DNA of 64,000 bases from Prevotella sp. DNF00663 (GTDB lineage: Bacteria > Bacteroidota > Bacteroidia > Bacteroidales > Bacteroidaceae): NCBI RefSeq assembly GCF_001553265.1, contig NZ_KQ960598.1:1-64000 (forward strand). Reading direction: 5' to 3'. The notes under the pieces were generated by a model. It was not told the DNA's origin. It ran no database searches and worked only from the letters and a program-made list of their open reading frames with translations. The position numbers and the translations under genes were made by a program. Shown piece after piece: positions 9,568-18,833 of the stretch (position 1 is the first letter of the stretch; the number at the start of each line of letters is the position of its first letter).

Positions 9568-9603
9568 GAAAAAACCATCCTGCGGATGCGGGATGGTTTT
9601 TTT
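9568..9603 (-). terminator. Bidirectional-looking terminator after the DUF1573 gene
   Basis: AAAACCATCC (9571-9580) and GGATGGTTTT (9591-9600) form a perfect stem around a 10-nt loop, with T-runs on either strand. It follows the stop of the minus-strand DUF1573 gene. Confidence 0.8.
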
Positions 9604-9628
9604 GTGTATCTGTAAGATTAATATTTTA

Positions 9629-10018
9629 CTATTTAGCTTCTGTCATCACACCCTCAATGTATAGGCGTGTCATCTCTGTTTGGCCATTGGAACGTACAGT
9701 AATGCTCTTCTTGAAATGTCCGGGGAACTTTCCTTTACCATTATAGGTAATCATAATTTGGCCTTTCTGTCCGGGCATCACCGGTGTTTTGGTGTAAGAG
9801 GGAACGGTACAACCGCAACTTGCGACAGCCTGATTGATGACAAGAGGTGCCTGGCCGACGTTGGTAAACGTGAAAGTACATTTCTGTACAGGGTTGTTTT
9901 CAGAGAAAGTACCCAAATCTATGGTTACTTTATCAAACTTAATATCGGCTTGATTTTGTGCCGAAACGGCTATCAAACCAATTACCAACATTGTTATGAT
10001 GCTTAAAAACTTTTTCAT
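9629..10018 (-). CDS. DUF1573 domain protein, exported
   Basis: A small 129-residue protein with an N-terminal signal peptide (residues 1-20, ending ISVSAQ) and a single DUF1573 immunoglobulin-like domain recognised by VDLGTFSE-type, KCTFTFTNVGQAPLVI and SCGCTVP motifs. The family is abundant in Bacteroidetes and probably acts in the periplasm; no specific function is established. It is monocistronic, with its own promoter and terminator. Confidence 0.85.
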   Translation of the reverse strand: MKKFLSIITMLVIGLIAVSAQNQADIKFDKVTIDLGTFSENNPVQKCTFTFTNVGQAPLVINQAVASCGCTVPSYTKTPVMPGQKGQIMITYNGKGKFPGHFKKSITVRSNGQTEMTRLYIEGVMTEAK

Positions 10019-10050
10019 TTCTTCTCGTTTTTGATTCTAAAAATTCGCAG

Positions 10051-10082
10051 CAAAGATATGAAACTTCGTGATAGCAAGCAAC
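10051..10082 (-). promoter_or_regulatory. Promoter of the DUF1573 gene
   Basis: Minus-strand GTTG (10079-10082), 20 nt and TATCTTTG (10051-10058). Confidence 0.6.
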
Positions 10083-10170
10083 TATTCAGTCATATATTTA
10101 TCTAATTTACGTTAAATGATGAATACTTTTAGCTCTTTATATTGTTGATTTGGCAGTTGATAAAGCACAG

Positions 10171-10320
10171 TTTCTCACTTCCCACTACTAAATCCTCATT
10201 CGCTGCAAGAGCGTGTCAATAGTACTGTTTTGGCTTTGCAGCATTACTGAAAAGGCTAGGCAGCAACGTTGCTAAACCTTTGCAGGAAATGAATATTTAG
10301 TAGTGAGAAATGAGAAGTGA
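10171..10320. repeat. Palindromic intergenic repeat, copy R2, with outer inverted repeats
   Basis: The right core CAGCAACGTTGC...CTTTGCAGGAAAT is at 10261-10290 and an inverted core at about 10197-10227. Outside these lie perfect 11-nt inverted repeats CACTACTAAAT (10183-10193) and ATTTAGTAGTG (10295-10305), part of about 30-nt imperfect inverted ends. The element fills most of the gap between the divergent DUF1573 and aspS genes. Confidence 0.75.
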
Positions 10321-10406
10321 TATGTTTGGAGTTGGTGATAGCTTGCTTTGGAAAGGGAAATAAGGTAGTTCCTCTTTTAATTATGTAGATAAAAGAATGT
10401 ACGTTC

Positions 10407-10437
10407 TTTGTGTAATGCTTTTTTTTGTATAACTTTG
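10407..10437 (+). promoter_or_regulatory. Promoter of aspS
   Basis: TTTG (10407-10410), 19 nt and TAACTTTG (10430-10437), with the ATG 26 nt further on: a near-perfect Bacteroidetes promoter. Confidence 0.8.
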
Positions 10438-10463
10438 CATGATACAAAGGAAATATCAAAAAT

Positions 10464-12224
10464 ATGTATAGAAGCAATACTTGTGGAGAGTTAAGACTCT
10501 CTGATCAAGGTAAGGAAGTTACCTTGGCTGGATGGGTTCAGCGTTCGAGGAAAATGGGAGGTATGACTTTCGTCGACCTACGTGACCGTTATGGTATTAC
10601 CCAGCTCGTATTTAACGAAGCAGACGATAGTGAACTCTGTGACAGAGCCAACAAGTTGGGACGTGAATACTGTATTCAGATCAAGGGTACGGTGAGCGAG
10701 CGTCAGAGCAAAAACGAGAAGTTGGATACCGGTGATATAGAAATATTGGTGCATGAACTCAATGTTTTATCAGAGAGCGCAACGCCTCCTTTCACGATAG
10801 AAGACAATACCGACGGTGGCGACGATATTCGTATGAAGTATCGTTATTTGGATTTGCGACGTGCCTCTGTGCGTAAGAATATGGAGTTGCGTCATCGTAT
10901 GACCATTTTGATTCGTAATTTCTTAGACTCAAAAGAGTTTATGGAGGTGGAGACACCTATATTAATAGGTAGTACACCTGAGGGTGCTCGCGACTTCGTA
11001 GTGCCTAGCCGCATGAATCCGGGACAGTTCTATGCACTGCCACAGAGCCCGCAAACACTGAAACAATTGTTGATGGTGGCCGGCTTCGACCGCTATTTCC
11101 AGATAGCAAAGTGTTTCCGTGATGAGGATTTGCGTGCAGACCGTCAGCCCGAATTTACACAGGTAGACTGTGAAATGAGCTTTGTAGATCAGGAAGACGT
11201 GATAGGTATCTTTGAAGATATGTGTCGTATGCTCTTCAAGGAAGTCAGAGGCGTAGAGCTACCGGCTAAGTTACAGCAGATGTCATGGCACGAAGCGATG
11301 AGGCGTTTCGGTAGTGATAAACCCGATTTACGCTTCGGTATGGAGTTCGTTGAGTTGAAAGAGGCTTTCTCAGGTAAGGGAAACTTCTCTGTATTCGATG
11401 AAGCTAAATATATAGGTGGTATCTGTGTACCTGGTTGTGCAGACTATACTCGCAAACAACTTGATGGTTTGACCGATTTCGTGAAGCGTCCACAAGTGGG
11501 TGCCAAAGGCCTTGTGTATATTAAGTATAATGCTGATGGCACTATCAAAAGTTCGGTAGACAAGTTCTACTCGCCCGAAGAGTTGGCTGAAATCAAAAAA
11601 GTGATGAATGCTAATGATGGAGATTTGGTGTTGATACTGAGTGGTGACAATGCAAACAAAGCTCGTGTACAGTTGTGTGCGCTCCGCTTGGAGATGGGTG
11701 ACCGTCTTGGTTTGCGCGATAAAAATAAGTTTGAATGTCTGTGGATAGTCGATTTCCCCTTGTTTGAGTGGAGCGATGAAGAGCAGCGATTGATGGCTAC
11801 GCATCATCCTTTCACCATGCCTAACCCCGATGATATTCCATTGTTGGAAGAACATCCGGAACAAGTGAGGGCCAAAGCATACGACTTTGTCTGCAACGGC
11901 ATTGAAGTAGGTGGTGGAAGTCTTCGTATCCATGATGGAAAATTGCAAGAACGTATGTTCAAGATATTGGGGTTCACTCCCGAAAGAGCCATGGCTCAGT
12001 TCGGTTTCCTTATCAATGCATTCAAATATGGTGCTCCTCCTCACGCTGGTTTGGCTTTCGGACTCGATCGTTTCGTTAGCATTATGGCCGGTTTGGACTC
12101 TATTCGCGACTGTATTGCGTTCCCGAAGAACAACAGTGGTAGGGATGTGATGCTCGATGCTCCATCAGAAATAGATGTCAAACAATTGGACGAATTGAAC
12201 TTGAAAGTCGATTTGAAAGATTGA
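10464..12224 (+). CDS. aspS: Aspartyl-tRNA synthetase
   Basis: Charges tRNA-Asp with aspartate. It is a class II synthetase of 586 residues, the bacterial length. In order it has an N-terminal OB-fold anticodon-binding domain (about 1-110), the catalytic core with [16 protein letters not shown] (class II motif 2) near residue 215, the bacterial GAD insertion (about 285-415), and [10 protein letters not shown] (motif 3) near residue 528. It is an essential housekeeping gene with its own promoter. Whether it is discriminating or not (tRNA-Asn charging) cannot be decided by eye. Confidence 0.97.
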   Translation: MYRSNTCGELRLSDQGKEVTLAGWVQRSRKMGGMTFVDLRDRYGITQLVFNEADDSELCDRANKLGREYCIQIKGTVSERQSKNEKLDTGDIEILVHELNVLSESATPPFTIEDNTDGGDDIRMKYRYLDLRRASVRKNMELRHRMTILIRNFLDSKEFMEVETPILIGSTPEGARDFVVPSRMNPGQFYALPQSPQTLKQLLMVAGFDRYFQIAKCFRDEDLRADRQPEFTQVDCEMSFVDQEDVIGIFEDMCRMLFKEVRGVELPAKLQQMSWHEAMRRFGSDKPDLRFGMEFVELKEAFSGKGNFSVFDEAKYIGGICVPGCADYTRKQLDGLTDFVKRPQVGAKGLVYIKYNADGTIKSSVDKFYSPEELAEIKKVMNANDGDLVLILSGDNANKARVQLCALRLEMGDRLGLRDKNKFECLWIVDFPLFEWSDEEQRLMATHHPFTMPNPDDIPLLEEHPEQVRAKAYDFVCNGIEVGGGSLRIHDGKLQERMFKILGFTPERAMAQFGFLINAFKYGAPPHAGLAFGLDRFVSIMAGLDSIRDCIAFPKNNSGRDVMLDAPSEIDVKQLDELNLKVDLKD

Positions 12225-12304
12225 TGTAAATCAAGAAAAAGAGCTACATAGTTGTTATTGAGATGTTTTGTGTAAAAAAATGCACGAACATGGAAAGATT
12301 GTCG

Positions 12305-12312
12305 TACTTTTG
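12305..12312 (+). promoter_or_regulatory. -7 promoter element before the DUF2582-like gene
   Basis: TACTTTTG fits TAnnTTTG, 70 nt before the ATG. No convincing -33 box. Confidence 0.4.
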
Positions 12313-12381
12313 TAGTGATAAATAGAGTAATCTGATTCCTAATATAAGGAATTGAGATGAAATTGTAATCAAAATAAGAAT

Positions 12382-12675
12382 ATGGCAGAAAAGAAAGCAA
12401 CAAAGGTAGTAGCAGCTCCTAAAAAGGAGACTACAAAGAAGGTAGCAGCAAAGAAACCGGCTGCACGCAAGGTGGTAGTAGCACTTAATGCAGAGAGTGT
12501 GGGCTTCCGCGCCGGCGATGTTTATCAGGCTTTGGCAGCTGCTGGAAAGGCTCTTAGTGTTAGCGAGATTTCCAAAGCAGCAAAGATTAGCGCTGAAGAG
12601 ACCTATCTTGGAATAGGTTGGCTACTTAAAGAAGGCAAAGTAAAAGGCGACGAAAGCCTAGTAGCGTTGGCTTAA
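12382..12675 (+). CDS. Winged-helix protein with basic N-terminal tail (DUF2582-like)
   Basis: A 97-residue protein in two parts. Residues 1-32 are a Lys/Ala-rich tail of histone-H1-like composition (KKATKVVAAPKKETTKK). Residues 33-97 form a small winged-helix domain of the DUF2582 type (AGDVYQALAAAGKALSVSEI...YLGIGWLLKEGKV). It probably binds DNA through the wing and basic tail, possibly as a nucleoid-associated protein; the target is unknown. A terminator follows directly. Confidence 0.75.
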   Translation: MAEKKATKVVAAPKKETTKKVAAKKPAARKVVVALNAESVGFRAGDVYQALAAAGKALSVSEISKAAKISAEETYLGIGWLLKEGKVKGDESLVALA

Positions 12676-12697
12676 TTTAGATTAAGAATAACCAAAT

Positions 12698-12733
12698 AAG
12701 GAGCTGCATTGTTATAATACAGCTCCTTTTTTA
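12698..12733 (+). terminator. Terminator after the winged-helix gene
   Basis: AAGGAGCTG (12698-12706) pairs with CAGCTCCTT (12720-12728), followed by a T-run. Confidence 0.85.
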
Positions 12734-12752
12734 TGTTTTGTAAATAGTGTAC

Positions 12753-13085
12753 ATGAGTTACGATGCAGCGATATTACAGGTATTGGCAGAAGCCGGCAAC
12801 GATGGTTTGTCGGTCAGGAAGATTGCACACCATGTATTGAATGCATGTAATTCGCTGTTTGAACCAGTCGAATATACTACCGTACATGCTTATGTACAGC
12901 AATTTCTTATTAGAAATTCTAAAACCACGAATGCTCTTATAGAGCGTACTGAGACGCGTGGAAAGTATCGGTTGAACTTGAATAATGTCGGAAATCAGCA
13001 GTTAATGCTCCAGTTTTGCGATGAGGTTGAGATAGAAGAAGAGCAGAATTGTCCGCCGGAAGACCTGTCGCTGAGCTTGTTTTGA
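12753..13085 (+). CDS. Small HARE-HTH-like winged-helix protein
   Basis: A 110-residue hypothetical protein. Residues about 4-70 (AILQVLAEAGNDGLSVRKIA...RGKYRLN) have the helix pattern of a HARE-HTH/HB1-type winged helix; the tail is acidic (about residues 85-110). The ATG at 12753 is preferred to the in-frame GTG two codons upstream. It begins 20 nt after the terminator of the preceding gene and no strong promoter is visible, so its expression may depend on read-through. DNA binding is an inference from fold pattern. Confidence 0.6.
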   Translation: MSYDAAILQVLAEAGNDGLSVRKIAHHVLNACNSLFEPVEYTTVHAYVQQFLIRNSKTTNALIERTETRGKYRLNLNNVGNQQLMLQFCDEVEIEEEQNCPPEDLSLSLF

Positions 13086-13153
13086 GTGTTCGATGATTTC
13101 TAATGATTTTTAGGGAACACATGTTTTGATTCGTATTATACAATATATATAAT

Positions 13154-14659
13154 ATGAATCTTATGTCAAATAGATATTTATTAGGCTTTGATGTGGGTAG
13201 TAGCTCGGTTAAAGCCTCTCTTGTAGAGGTGGAAAGTGGGCAGACTGCGGCCACAGCTTTTTATCCTAAAAGCGAAGCTCCCATGCTTGCAGTGAAGACG
13301 GGATGGGCAGAACAGGACCCACAAATGTGGTGGGACAATGCTAAACTAGCCTTAAAGCAGGTCATGGCTGATAGCGGTATCACTGGTGAGGAGATTCTTG
13401 CTGTTGGTATTTCTTATCAAATGCATGGCTTGGTTTGTGTAGATAAGAATCGGGAAGTACTTCGCCCAAGTATTATTTGGTGTGACTCTCGTGCTGTACC
13501 TTATGGTGAAAAGGCATTCAAAGAGCTGGGGACAGACTATTGTCTGGGTCATTTATTGAATTCACCCGGTAATTTTACGGCCTCCAAATTAGCTTGGGTA
13601 AAGGCAAATGAGCCGGTACTTTACGAGCGTATAGATAAGATTATGCTGCCCGGAGATTACATTGCGATGAAGCTATCCGGTGATGTTTGCACCACTATTA
13701 GTGGCTTGTCTGAGGGCATGATGTGGGACTTTAAAGACAAATGTCCGGCCAAATCGCTTTTGGATTATTATGGTTTTGATGAGCATATATTGGCTCATAT
13801 TGTCCCGACTTTTGCCGTACAAGGTGAAGTTTCTAGTGAGGCGGCTGCCGAAACCGGTTTGAAGAAAGGTACACCTATATCTTATAGAGCTGGCGACCAA
13901 CCCAATAATGCGGTGAGTTTGAATGTCTTTAACCCCGGTGAAATAGCTTCTACGGCGGGTACTTCTGGGGTGGTTTATGGTGTTTTGGGCGATGTAAATT
14001 ACGACGTAAAGAGCCGGGTCAATACTTTTGCACATGCCAATTATACATTAGAAGAGGACCGTTTGGGTGTGTTGTTGTGTATCAATGGTACCGGTATCTT
14101 GAATGCTTGGGTACATCGAAACGTTACTCCTGACATCAGTTATGCCGATATGAACAAAATGGCAGAGACCGTTCCGGTCGGATCAGAGGGCGTGAGTATC
14201 ATCCCGTTTGGTAATGGTTCTGAGCGTGTGTTGGAGAATAAAGAAGTCGATTGTTCTATCCATGGCTTGAATTTCAATAAGCATTCGAAGGCTTATATCG
14301 TCAGAGCGGCTCAAGAAGGCATCGTCTTTAGCTTCTGTTATGGCATGGAAATCATGCGGGATATGGGTATGGACATTCGTAAGATACATGCTGGTCATGC
14401 TAATATGTTCCTAAGTCCGCTGTTTAGAAATACTTTGGCAGGAGTCAGCGGAGCCACCATTGAACTCTACGAGACCGATGGTAGCGTTGGAGCTGCAAAA
14501 GGAGCGGGTATTGGTGCAGGTATTTATAAGAATCATGATGAGGCATTTGCTACGCTCAAAAAACTGGCTGTGATTGAACCGGAAGAGCATTTGAAGACTT
14601 CGTATACCGATGCTTATGAGCGTTGGAAATCAATATTGAACAAAAATATAAATCAATAA
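13154..14659 (+). CDS. xylB: Xylulokinase
   Basis: Phosphorylates D-xylulose to xylulose-5-phosphate. It is a FGGY-family kinase of 501 residues with the N-terminal phosphate loop GFDVGSSSVKAS, the sugar-binding region AVGISYQMHGLV, the catalytic aspartate in AGDQPNNAV and the C-terminal adenosine-binding region. It lies 24 nt upstream of xylA, forming the xylose isomerase pathway operon. A second in-frame ATG three codons in (MSNRYLL) is an equally possible start. No XylR repressor or transporter gene is adjacent. Confidence 0.95.
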   Translation: MNLMSNRYLLGFDVGSSSVKASLVEVESGQTAATAFYPKSEAPMLAVKTGWAEQDPQMWWDNAKLALKQVMADSGITGEEILAVGISYQMHGLVCVDKNREVLRPSIIWCDSRAVPYGEKAFKELGTDYCLGHLLNSPGNFTASKLAWVKANEPVLYERIDKIMLPGDYIAMKLSGDVCTTISGLSEGMMWDFKDKCPAKSLLDYYGFDEHILAHIVPTFAVQGEVSSEAAAETGLKKGTPISYRAGDQPNNAVSLNVFNPGEIASTAGTSGVVYGVLGDVNYDVKSRVNTFAHANYTLEEDRLGVLLCINGTGILNAWVHRNVTPDISYADMNKMAETVPVGSEGVSIIPFGNGSERVLENKEVDCSIHGLNFNKHSKAYIVRAAQEGIVFSFCYGMEIMRDMGMDIRKIHAGHANMFLSPLFRNTLAGVSGATIELYETDGSVGAAKGAGIGAGIYKNHDEAFATLKKLAVIEPEEHLKTSYTDAYERWKSILNKNINQ

Positions 14660-14683
14660 GAACTTAAATTAAGAAACTACAAG

Positions 14684-16003
14684 ATGATGACAAAAGAGTA
14701 TTTTCCACAGATTGGTAAGATTCCTTTCGAAGGAACAGATAGCAAAAATCTCCTAGCATTCCACTATTACAACCCAGAAAAAGTTGTTGCTGGGAAGAAA
14801 ATGAAGGACTGGTTGAAGTTTGCAATGGCTTGGTGGCATACGCTCGGAGCCGCAAGTAGCGACCAATTTGGTGGACAAACCCGCGATTATGCATGGGATC
14901 ATGCCGACAGTGCCATCCAACGTGCCAAGGATAAGATGGATGCTGGCTTCGAAATCATGGAGAAGTTGGGTATCGAGTATTTCTGTTTCCACGACGTAGA
15001 CTTGTGTGATCCCTCTGATGATATTGCTGAGTATGAGCAGAATATGAAGGAGATTACCGATTATGCTCTTGAGAAGATGAAGGCAAGTAACGTTAAGTTG
15101 CTTTGGGGAACAGCCAATGTGTTCAGTGATAAGCGTTATATGAATGGTGCCGCAACGAATCCTAACTTCGACGTAGTGGCTCGTGCTGCCGTTCAAATCA
15201 AGAATGCTATTGATGCAACTATCAAACTTGGTGGTACCAATTATGTGTTCTGGGGCGGTCGCGAAGGATACATGTCTCTGCTCAATACACAGATGCAACG
15301 TGAGAAAGAGCACTTGGCTCAAATGCTTATAGCGGCTCGTGACTATGCTCGTGCTAAAGGTTTTACAGGTACATTCCTTATCGAACCGAAACCTATGGAG
15401 CCTACAAAACATCAGTACGATGTAGATGTAGAGACCGTTATCGGGTTCTTGCGTGCTCACAATTTAGACAAAGATTTCAAGGTAAATATCGAAGTTAACC
15501 ACGCTACATTGGCTGGTCATACCTTCGAGCATGAATTGGCTGTTGCTGTAGATAATGGTATGTTGGGTAGCATTGATGCTAACCGAGGTGATGCACAGAA
15601 CGGTTGGGACACCGACCAATTCCCCATTGACAATTTTGAATTGACTCAAGCCATGATGCAGATTATCCGTAATGGTGGCTTAGGCAATGGCGGTAGCAAC
15701 TTCGATGCAAAGATTCGCCGTAACTCTACCGACCCTGAAGATATATTTATTGCCCACATCAGTGGTATGGATGCCATGGCACGTGCGCTTGAGAATGCCG
15801 CAGCTATTCTTGAAGAGAGCGAACTTCCTCAAATGTTGAAGTCTCGTTATGCTAGCTTCGACAGCGGTATGGGCAAGGAATTTGAGGATGGAAAGGTCAG
15901 CTTGGAGCAGTTGGTAGACTATGCAAAGAAGAATGGTGAGCCTAAACAATTGTCAGGTAAGCAAGAACTTTATGAGACTATCGTAGCTTTATATTCTAAA
16001 TAA
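14684..16003 (+). CDS. xylA: Xylose isomerase
   Basis: Converts D-xylose to D-xylulose using two divalent metals. The 439-residue length is the class II type. Signatures are the catalytic histidine in CFHDVDLCDP (about residue 105), VFWGGREGY, LIEPKPMEPTKHQYD and the metal site SIDANRGDAQNGWDTD near residue 300. It is the second gene of the xylB-xylA operon and is closed by a terminator. Confidence 0.97.
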   Translation: MMTKEYFPQIGKIPFEGTDSKNLLAFHYYNPEKVVAGKKMKDWLKFAMAWWHTLGAASSDQFGGQTRDYAWDHADSAIQRAKDKMDAGFEIMEKLGIEYFCFHDVDLCDPSDDIAEYEQNMKEITDYALEKMKASNVKLLWGTANVFSDKRYMNGAATNPNFDVVARAAVQIKNAIDATIKLGGTNYVFWGGREGYMSLLNTQMQREKEHLAQMLIAARDYARAKGFTGTFLIEPKPMEPTKHQYDVDVETVIGFLRAHNLDKDFKVNIEVNHATLAGHTFEHELAVAVDNGMLGSIDANRGDAQNGWDTDQFPIDNFELTQAMMQIIRNGGLGNGGSNFDAKIRRNSTDPEDIFIAHISGMDAMARALENAAAILEESELPQMLKSRYASFDSGMGKEFEDGKVSLEQLVDYAKKNGEPKQLSGKQELYETIVALYSK

Positions 16004-16033
16004 GGCACGATAAAGATTACGCTATAAACATGG

Positions 16034-16070
16034 ATAGGAGAGACCTTTGAACGGGTTTCTCCTATTTTTA
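16034..16070 (+). terminator. Terminator of the xylBA operon
   Basis: TAGGAGAGACC pairs with GGTTTCTCCTA (one G-U pair) around a short loop, followed by TTTTTA. Confidence 0.8.
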
Positions 16071-16135
16071 TGCCTAATACAGAGACTAAACGGTAAATAA
16101 AATTTTGTATCGATGCAGGTATGGAATATTTTGCC

Positions 16136-16143
16136 TATATTTG
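16136..16143 (+). promoter_or_regulatory. -7 promoter element before manC
   Basis: TATATTTG, 29 nt before the ATG. A TTTG lies 28 nt upstream of it, too far to be a standard -33 box. Confidence 0.4.
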
Positions 16144-16171
16144 TAACTATATAAAATGAAGAATTAATCTT

Positions 16172-17233
16172 ATGGTTATCGCAAACAATCATTTAGTCAT
16201 TATGGCTGGTGGTGTAGGAAGCCGATTTTGGCCAATGAGCACCGAAGAACTTCCAAAACAGTTTATAGATATTCTAGGCGTAGGAAGAACACTGCTCCAA
16301 CTCACTTTTGATCGTTTTAAAGGCCTTTGTCCTTCGGAGAATGTTTGGGTTGTTACGAATCGAAAGTATGAAGCACTTGTTAAAGAACAGTTACCTGAAG
16401 TTCCGGTAGAAAATATATTGTTAGAGCCTTGTCGGCGCAATACGGCACCTTGTATTGCCTATGTTAGTTGGCGTATCAAGGCCAAATCTTCCAAGGCAAA
16501 TGTCGTCGTATCGCCTAGCGACCATATTGTTACCGATATCATAGAGTTTCAACGGGTCATCTCTTCGTGTTTACAGTTTACCAGTGAGACCGATGCTATT
16601 GTCACATTGGGTATGAAAGCTGACTGTCCGGAGACGGGTTATGGCTACATACAAGCTGATTTGACAGCACGTTCGCCGCGTAATAAAGAGATATTCCGTG
16701 TTGACTCGTTCCGCGAAAAGCCAGATTTACAGACTGCAACAGAATATATACGACAGAATAACTATTACTGGAATGCAGGTATATTCTTGTGGAGTGTAGA
16801 GACGATAGTCAACGCTTTCAGAGTTTATCAACCCACGATGGGTAAGTTGTTTGAGAGTATGCTGCCTGTATTGGGAACTCCTAAGGAACAGGAAATCATA
16901 GATCAGCGTTATGCAGAATGTGAGAATATCTCCGTTGACTATGCTATCATGGAGAAAGCCGAAGAAATTTTCGTGTGTCCGGCAAACTTCGGTTGGAGCG
17001 ATTTAGGTACGTGGGGGAGTCTCTTGATGAAGAGTCATAAAGACTTATATGGAAACTGTGGTATTGGTGAAAATATTCGATTTTTTGATAGCCACAACTG
17101 TATAGTGCATACTATGCAAGAAAAGAAGGTTGTCGTCCAAGGACTTGATGGCTATATTGTAGCTGAGAAAGACAATACACTCTTGATATGTAAACTATCT
17201 GAAGAGCAGAAAATCAAACAGTATAGTGAGTAA
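16172..17233 (+). CDS. manC: Mannose-1-phosphate guanylyltransferase
   Basis: Makes GDP-mannose from GTP and mannose-1-phosphate. It is a 353-residue single-domain nucleotidyltransferase (no C-terminal isomerase domain) with GGVGSRFWPMS at the N-terminus, the SPSDH loop, FREKPD and WNAGIFLW. It stands immediately upstream of decayed gmd and fcl genes, so it was once the first step of a GDP-L-fucose operon. It appears intact itself, so GDP-mannose can still be made for other glycans. Confidence 0.93.
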   Translation: MVIANNHLVIMAGGVGSRFWPMSTEELPKQFIDILGVGRTLLQLTFDRFKGLCPSENVWVVTNRKYEALVKEQLPEVPVENILLEPCRRNTAPCIAYVSWRIKAKSSKANVVVSPSDHIVTDIIEFQRVISSCLQFTSETDAIVTLGMKADCPETGYGYIQADLTARSPRNKEIFRVDSFREKPDLQTATEYIRQNNYYWNAGIFLWSVETIVNAFRVYQPTMGKLFESMLPVLGTPKEQEIIDQRYAECENISVDYAIMEKAEEIFVCPANFGWSDLGTWGSLLMKSHKDLYGNCGIGENIRFFDSHNCIVHTMQEKKVVVQGLDGYIVAEKDNTLLICKLSEEQKIKQYSE

Positions 17234-17244
17234 AAATATAATAA

Positions 17245-18300
17245 ATGATGGATAAAAAAGTAGCATAAATTACAGGAATATCAGGCCAAGATGGCAGTTA
17301 TTTGGCAGAGTTTTAATATCAAAGGGATACGAAGTGCACGGCTTGCTACGTCGTTCTTCTTCTTTCAATACCGGACGTATAGAACATTTATACTTGGATG
17401 AATGGGTTCGCGATATGAAGAAACAACGCCTTGTCAATCTGCATTGGGCAGATATGACCGATTCTTCATCTTTGATACGTGTCATTTCTGAGACTAAGCC
17501 TACTGAAATCTACAATCTAGCGGCACAAAGTCATGTGAAAGTATCGTTTGACGTGCCTGAATATACGGCCGATACAGATGCTATAGGTGTATTAAGACTC
17601 TTAGAAGCCGTACGTATTTGTGGGTTGGAGCACACTTGTAAGATTTATCAAGCAAGTACATCAGAACTGTTTGGAAAGGTACAAGAGGTTCCTCAGCGCG
17701 AAACTACGCCTTTTTATCCGTGTTCACCTTACAGTGTAGCAAAATTGTATGGCTTTTGGATTATGAAGAATTATCGTGAGAGCTATGGTATGTACTGTTG
17801 CAATGGTATTCTTTTCAATCATGAGAGCGAACGTAGAGGTGAAAATTTTGTTACTCGTAAGATTACTTTGGCTGCTTGCCGTATAGTTCAAGGATACCAA
17901 GAGAAACTGTATTTGGGGAATTTGGATGCTCGACGTGACTGGGGTATGCCAAGGATTATGTGGAATGTATGTGGTTGATGCTGCAACAATCTCAACCTGA
18001 CGATTTTGTAATAGCTACCGGTGAATATCATACCGTCCGAGAATTTGTTACAATCTCATTCCGGCATGTGGGAATAGAATTGGAATGGCAAGGTGAAGGT
18101 ATTGATGAAAAGGGCATTGACAAGGCTACCGGTAAAGTGTTGGTAGAAGTAGATCCCAAGTATTTCCGCCCGGCTGAGGTTGAGGAATTGCTGGGTGATC
18201 CTACAAAAGCAAAGACTGTATTAGGTTGGAATCCTGCCAAGACATCTTTTGAAGAACTCATTCGTATCATGATAGAACATGATAAGAGGTGGAGCAATAC
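17245..18300 (+). pseudogene. gmd: Decayed GDP-mannose 4,6-dehydratase
   Basis: Homology runs from ATG 17245 (MMDKKVA) almost to the family C-terminus ([12 protein letters not shown]) but in three pieces. A TAA replaces a leucine codon before [16 protein letters not shown] lost T in the TTTT run after GAG changes frame before [17 protein letters not shown] second lost base near 17944, between DWG and AKDYVECMW, changes it again. The Rossmann GxxGQDG loop, the [12 protein letters not shown] catalytic Tyr/Lys site and the C-terminal region are recognisable. Both frameshifts are in short homopolymers, so sequencing error was considered, but the neighbouring fcl is also mostly gone. Confidence 0.88.
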
Positions 18301-18557
18301 CGCAATTGGGAGAAATTCGCAATTGTCATATTAATGTAGGAACAGGTAAAGAACTTACTATCAAAGAACTTTCTCAACTAGTTGTTGATACTGTCGGGTT
18401 TACGGGAGAAGTGTATTTTGATACTTCAAATCCGGATGGAACACCACGGAAATTAATTGATGTGTCGAAGCTACATCAGTTAGGTTGGAAGCATCATGTT
18501 GAGATAGAAGATGGTGTTCGACGCCTTTTTGATTGGTATAAGCAGTCATTAGAATAG
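18300..18557 (+). pseudogene. fcl: C-terminal fragment of GDP-L-fucose synthase
   Basis: Only about the last 80 residues remain: [33 protein letters not shown] and the terminal GVRRLFDWY motif of the epimerase/reductase. The N-terminal NADPH-binding and catalytic parts, roughly three quarters of the gene, are absent. The fragment abuts the end of gmd in another frame, so one deletion probably removed the gmd tail, the spacer and the fcl 5' part. Confidence 0.88.
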
Positions 18558-18597
18558 TTTTTGTACTCTATATCTCTTATAAAGTACAATCTAGTTG

Positions 18598-18690
18598 AAT
18601 CATTGCAATGGCTTGGCAGAATCGCTGTCAAGCCGTTGCTGTTTTACTGTTTGGACTTTTCAGCAATGTTGTTGGGGCTTTGCAGTAATG
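18598..18690. repeat. Palindromic intergenic repeat, copy R3
   Basis: The right core CAGCAATGTTGTT...CTTTGCAGTAATG is at 18661-18690; the inverted core on the minus strand covers 18598-18627 (CAGCGATTCTGCC...TTGCAATGATTC). It lies between the convergent ends of the fcl fragment and fbp. Confidence 0.7.
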
Positions 18691-18779
18691 TCGTTGATAA
18701 GTAGACGAGTAGACAGGTAGGCTTGTTTAGTAATTGTTATATTCCTATATATAAGTTAACTATATTATACTGTAATATT

Positions 18780-18818
18780 AAAAAGGTGGCAATAACATAT
18801 ATGCTATTGCCACCTTTT
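18780..18818. terminator. Shared terminator between the fcl remnant and fbp
   Basis: AAAAGGTGGCAATA (18781-18794) pairs with TATTGCCACCTTTT (18805-18818). T-runs on both strands suit the two convergent units. Confidence 0.85.
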
Positions 18819-18833
18819 ATACTAGGATGAAGT

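Noticed and set aside
10256..10477. 73-codon minus-strand open frame between the DUF1573 gene and aspS
   Set aside because: It overlaps repeat R2 and the aspS promoter, has no domain pattern and reads like translated AT-rich intergenic DNA.
17245..18300. gmd frameshifts as pure sequencing errors
   Set aside because: Both are in short T runs so error is possible, but there is also a nonsense substitution and the adjacent fcl is mostly deleted, so a real pseudogene is favoured.
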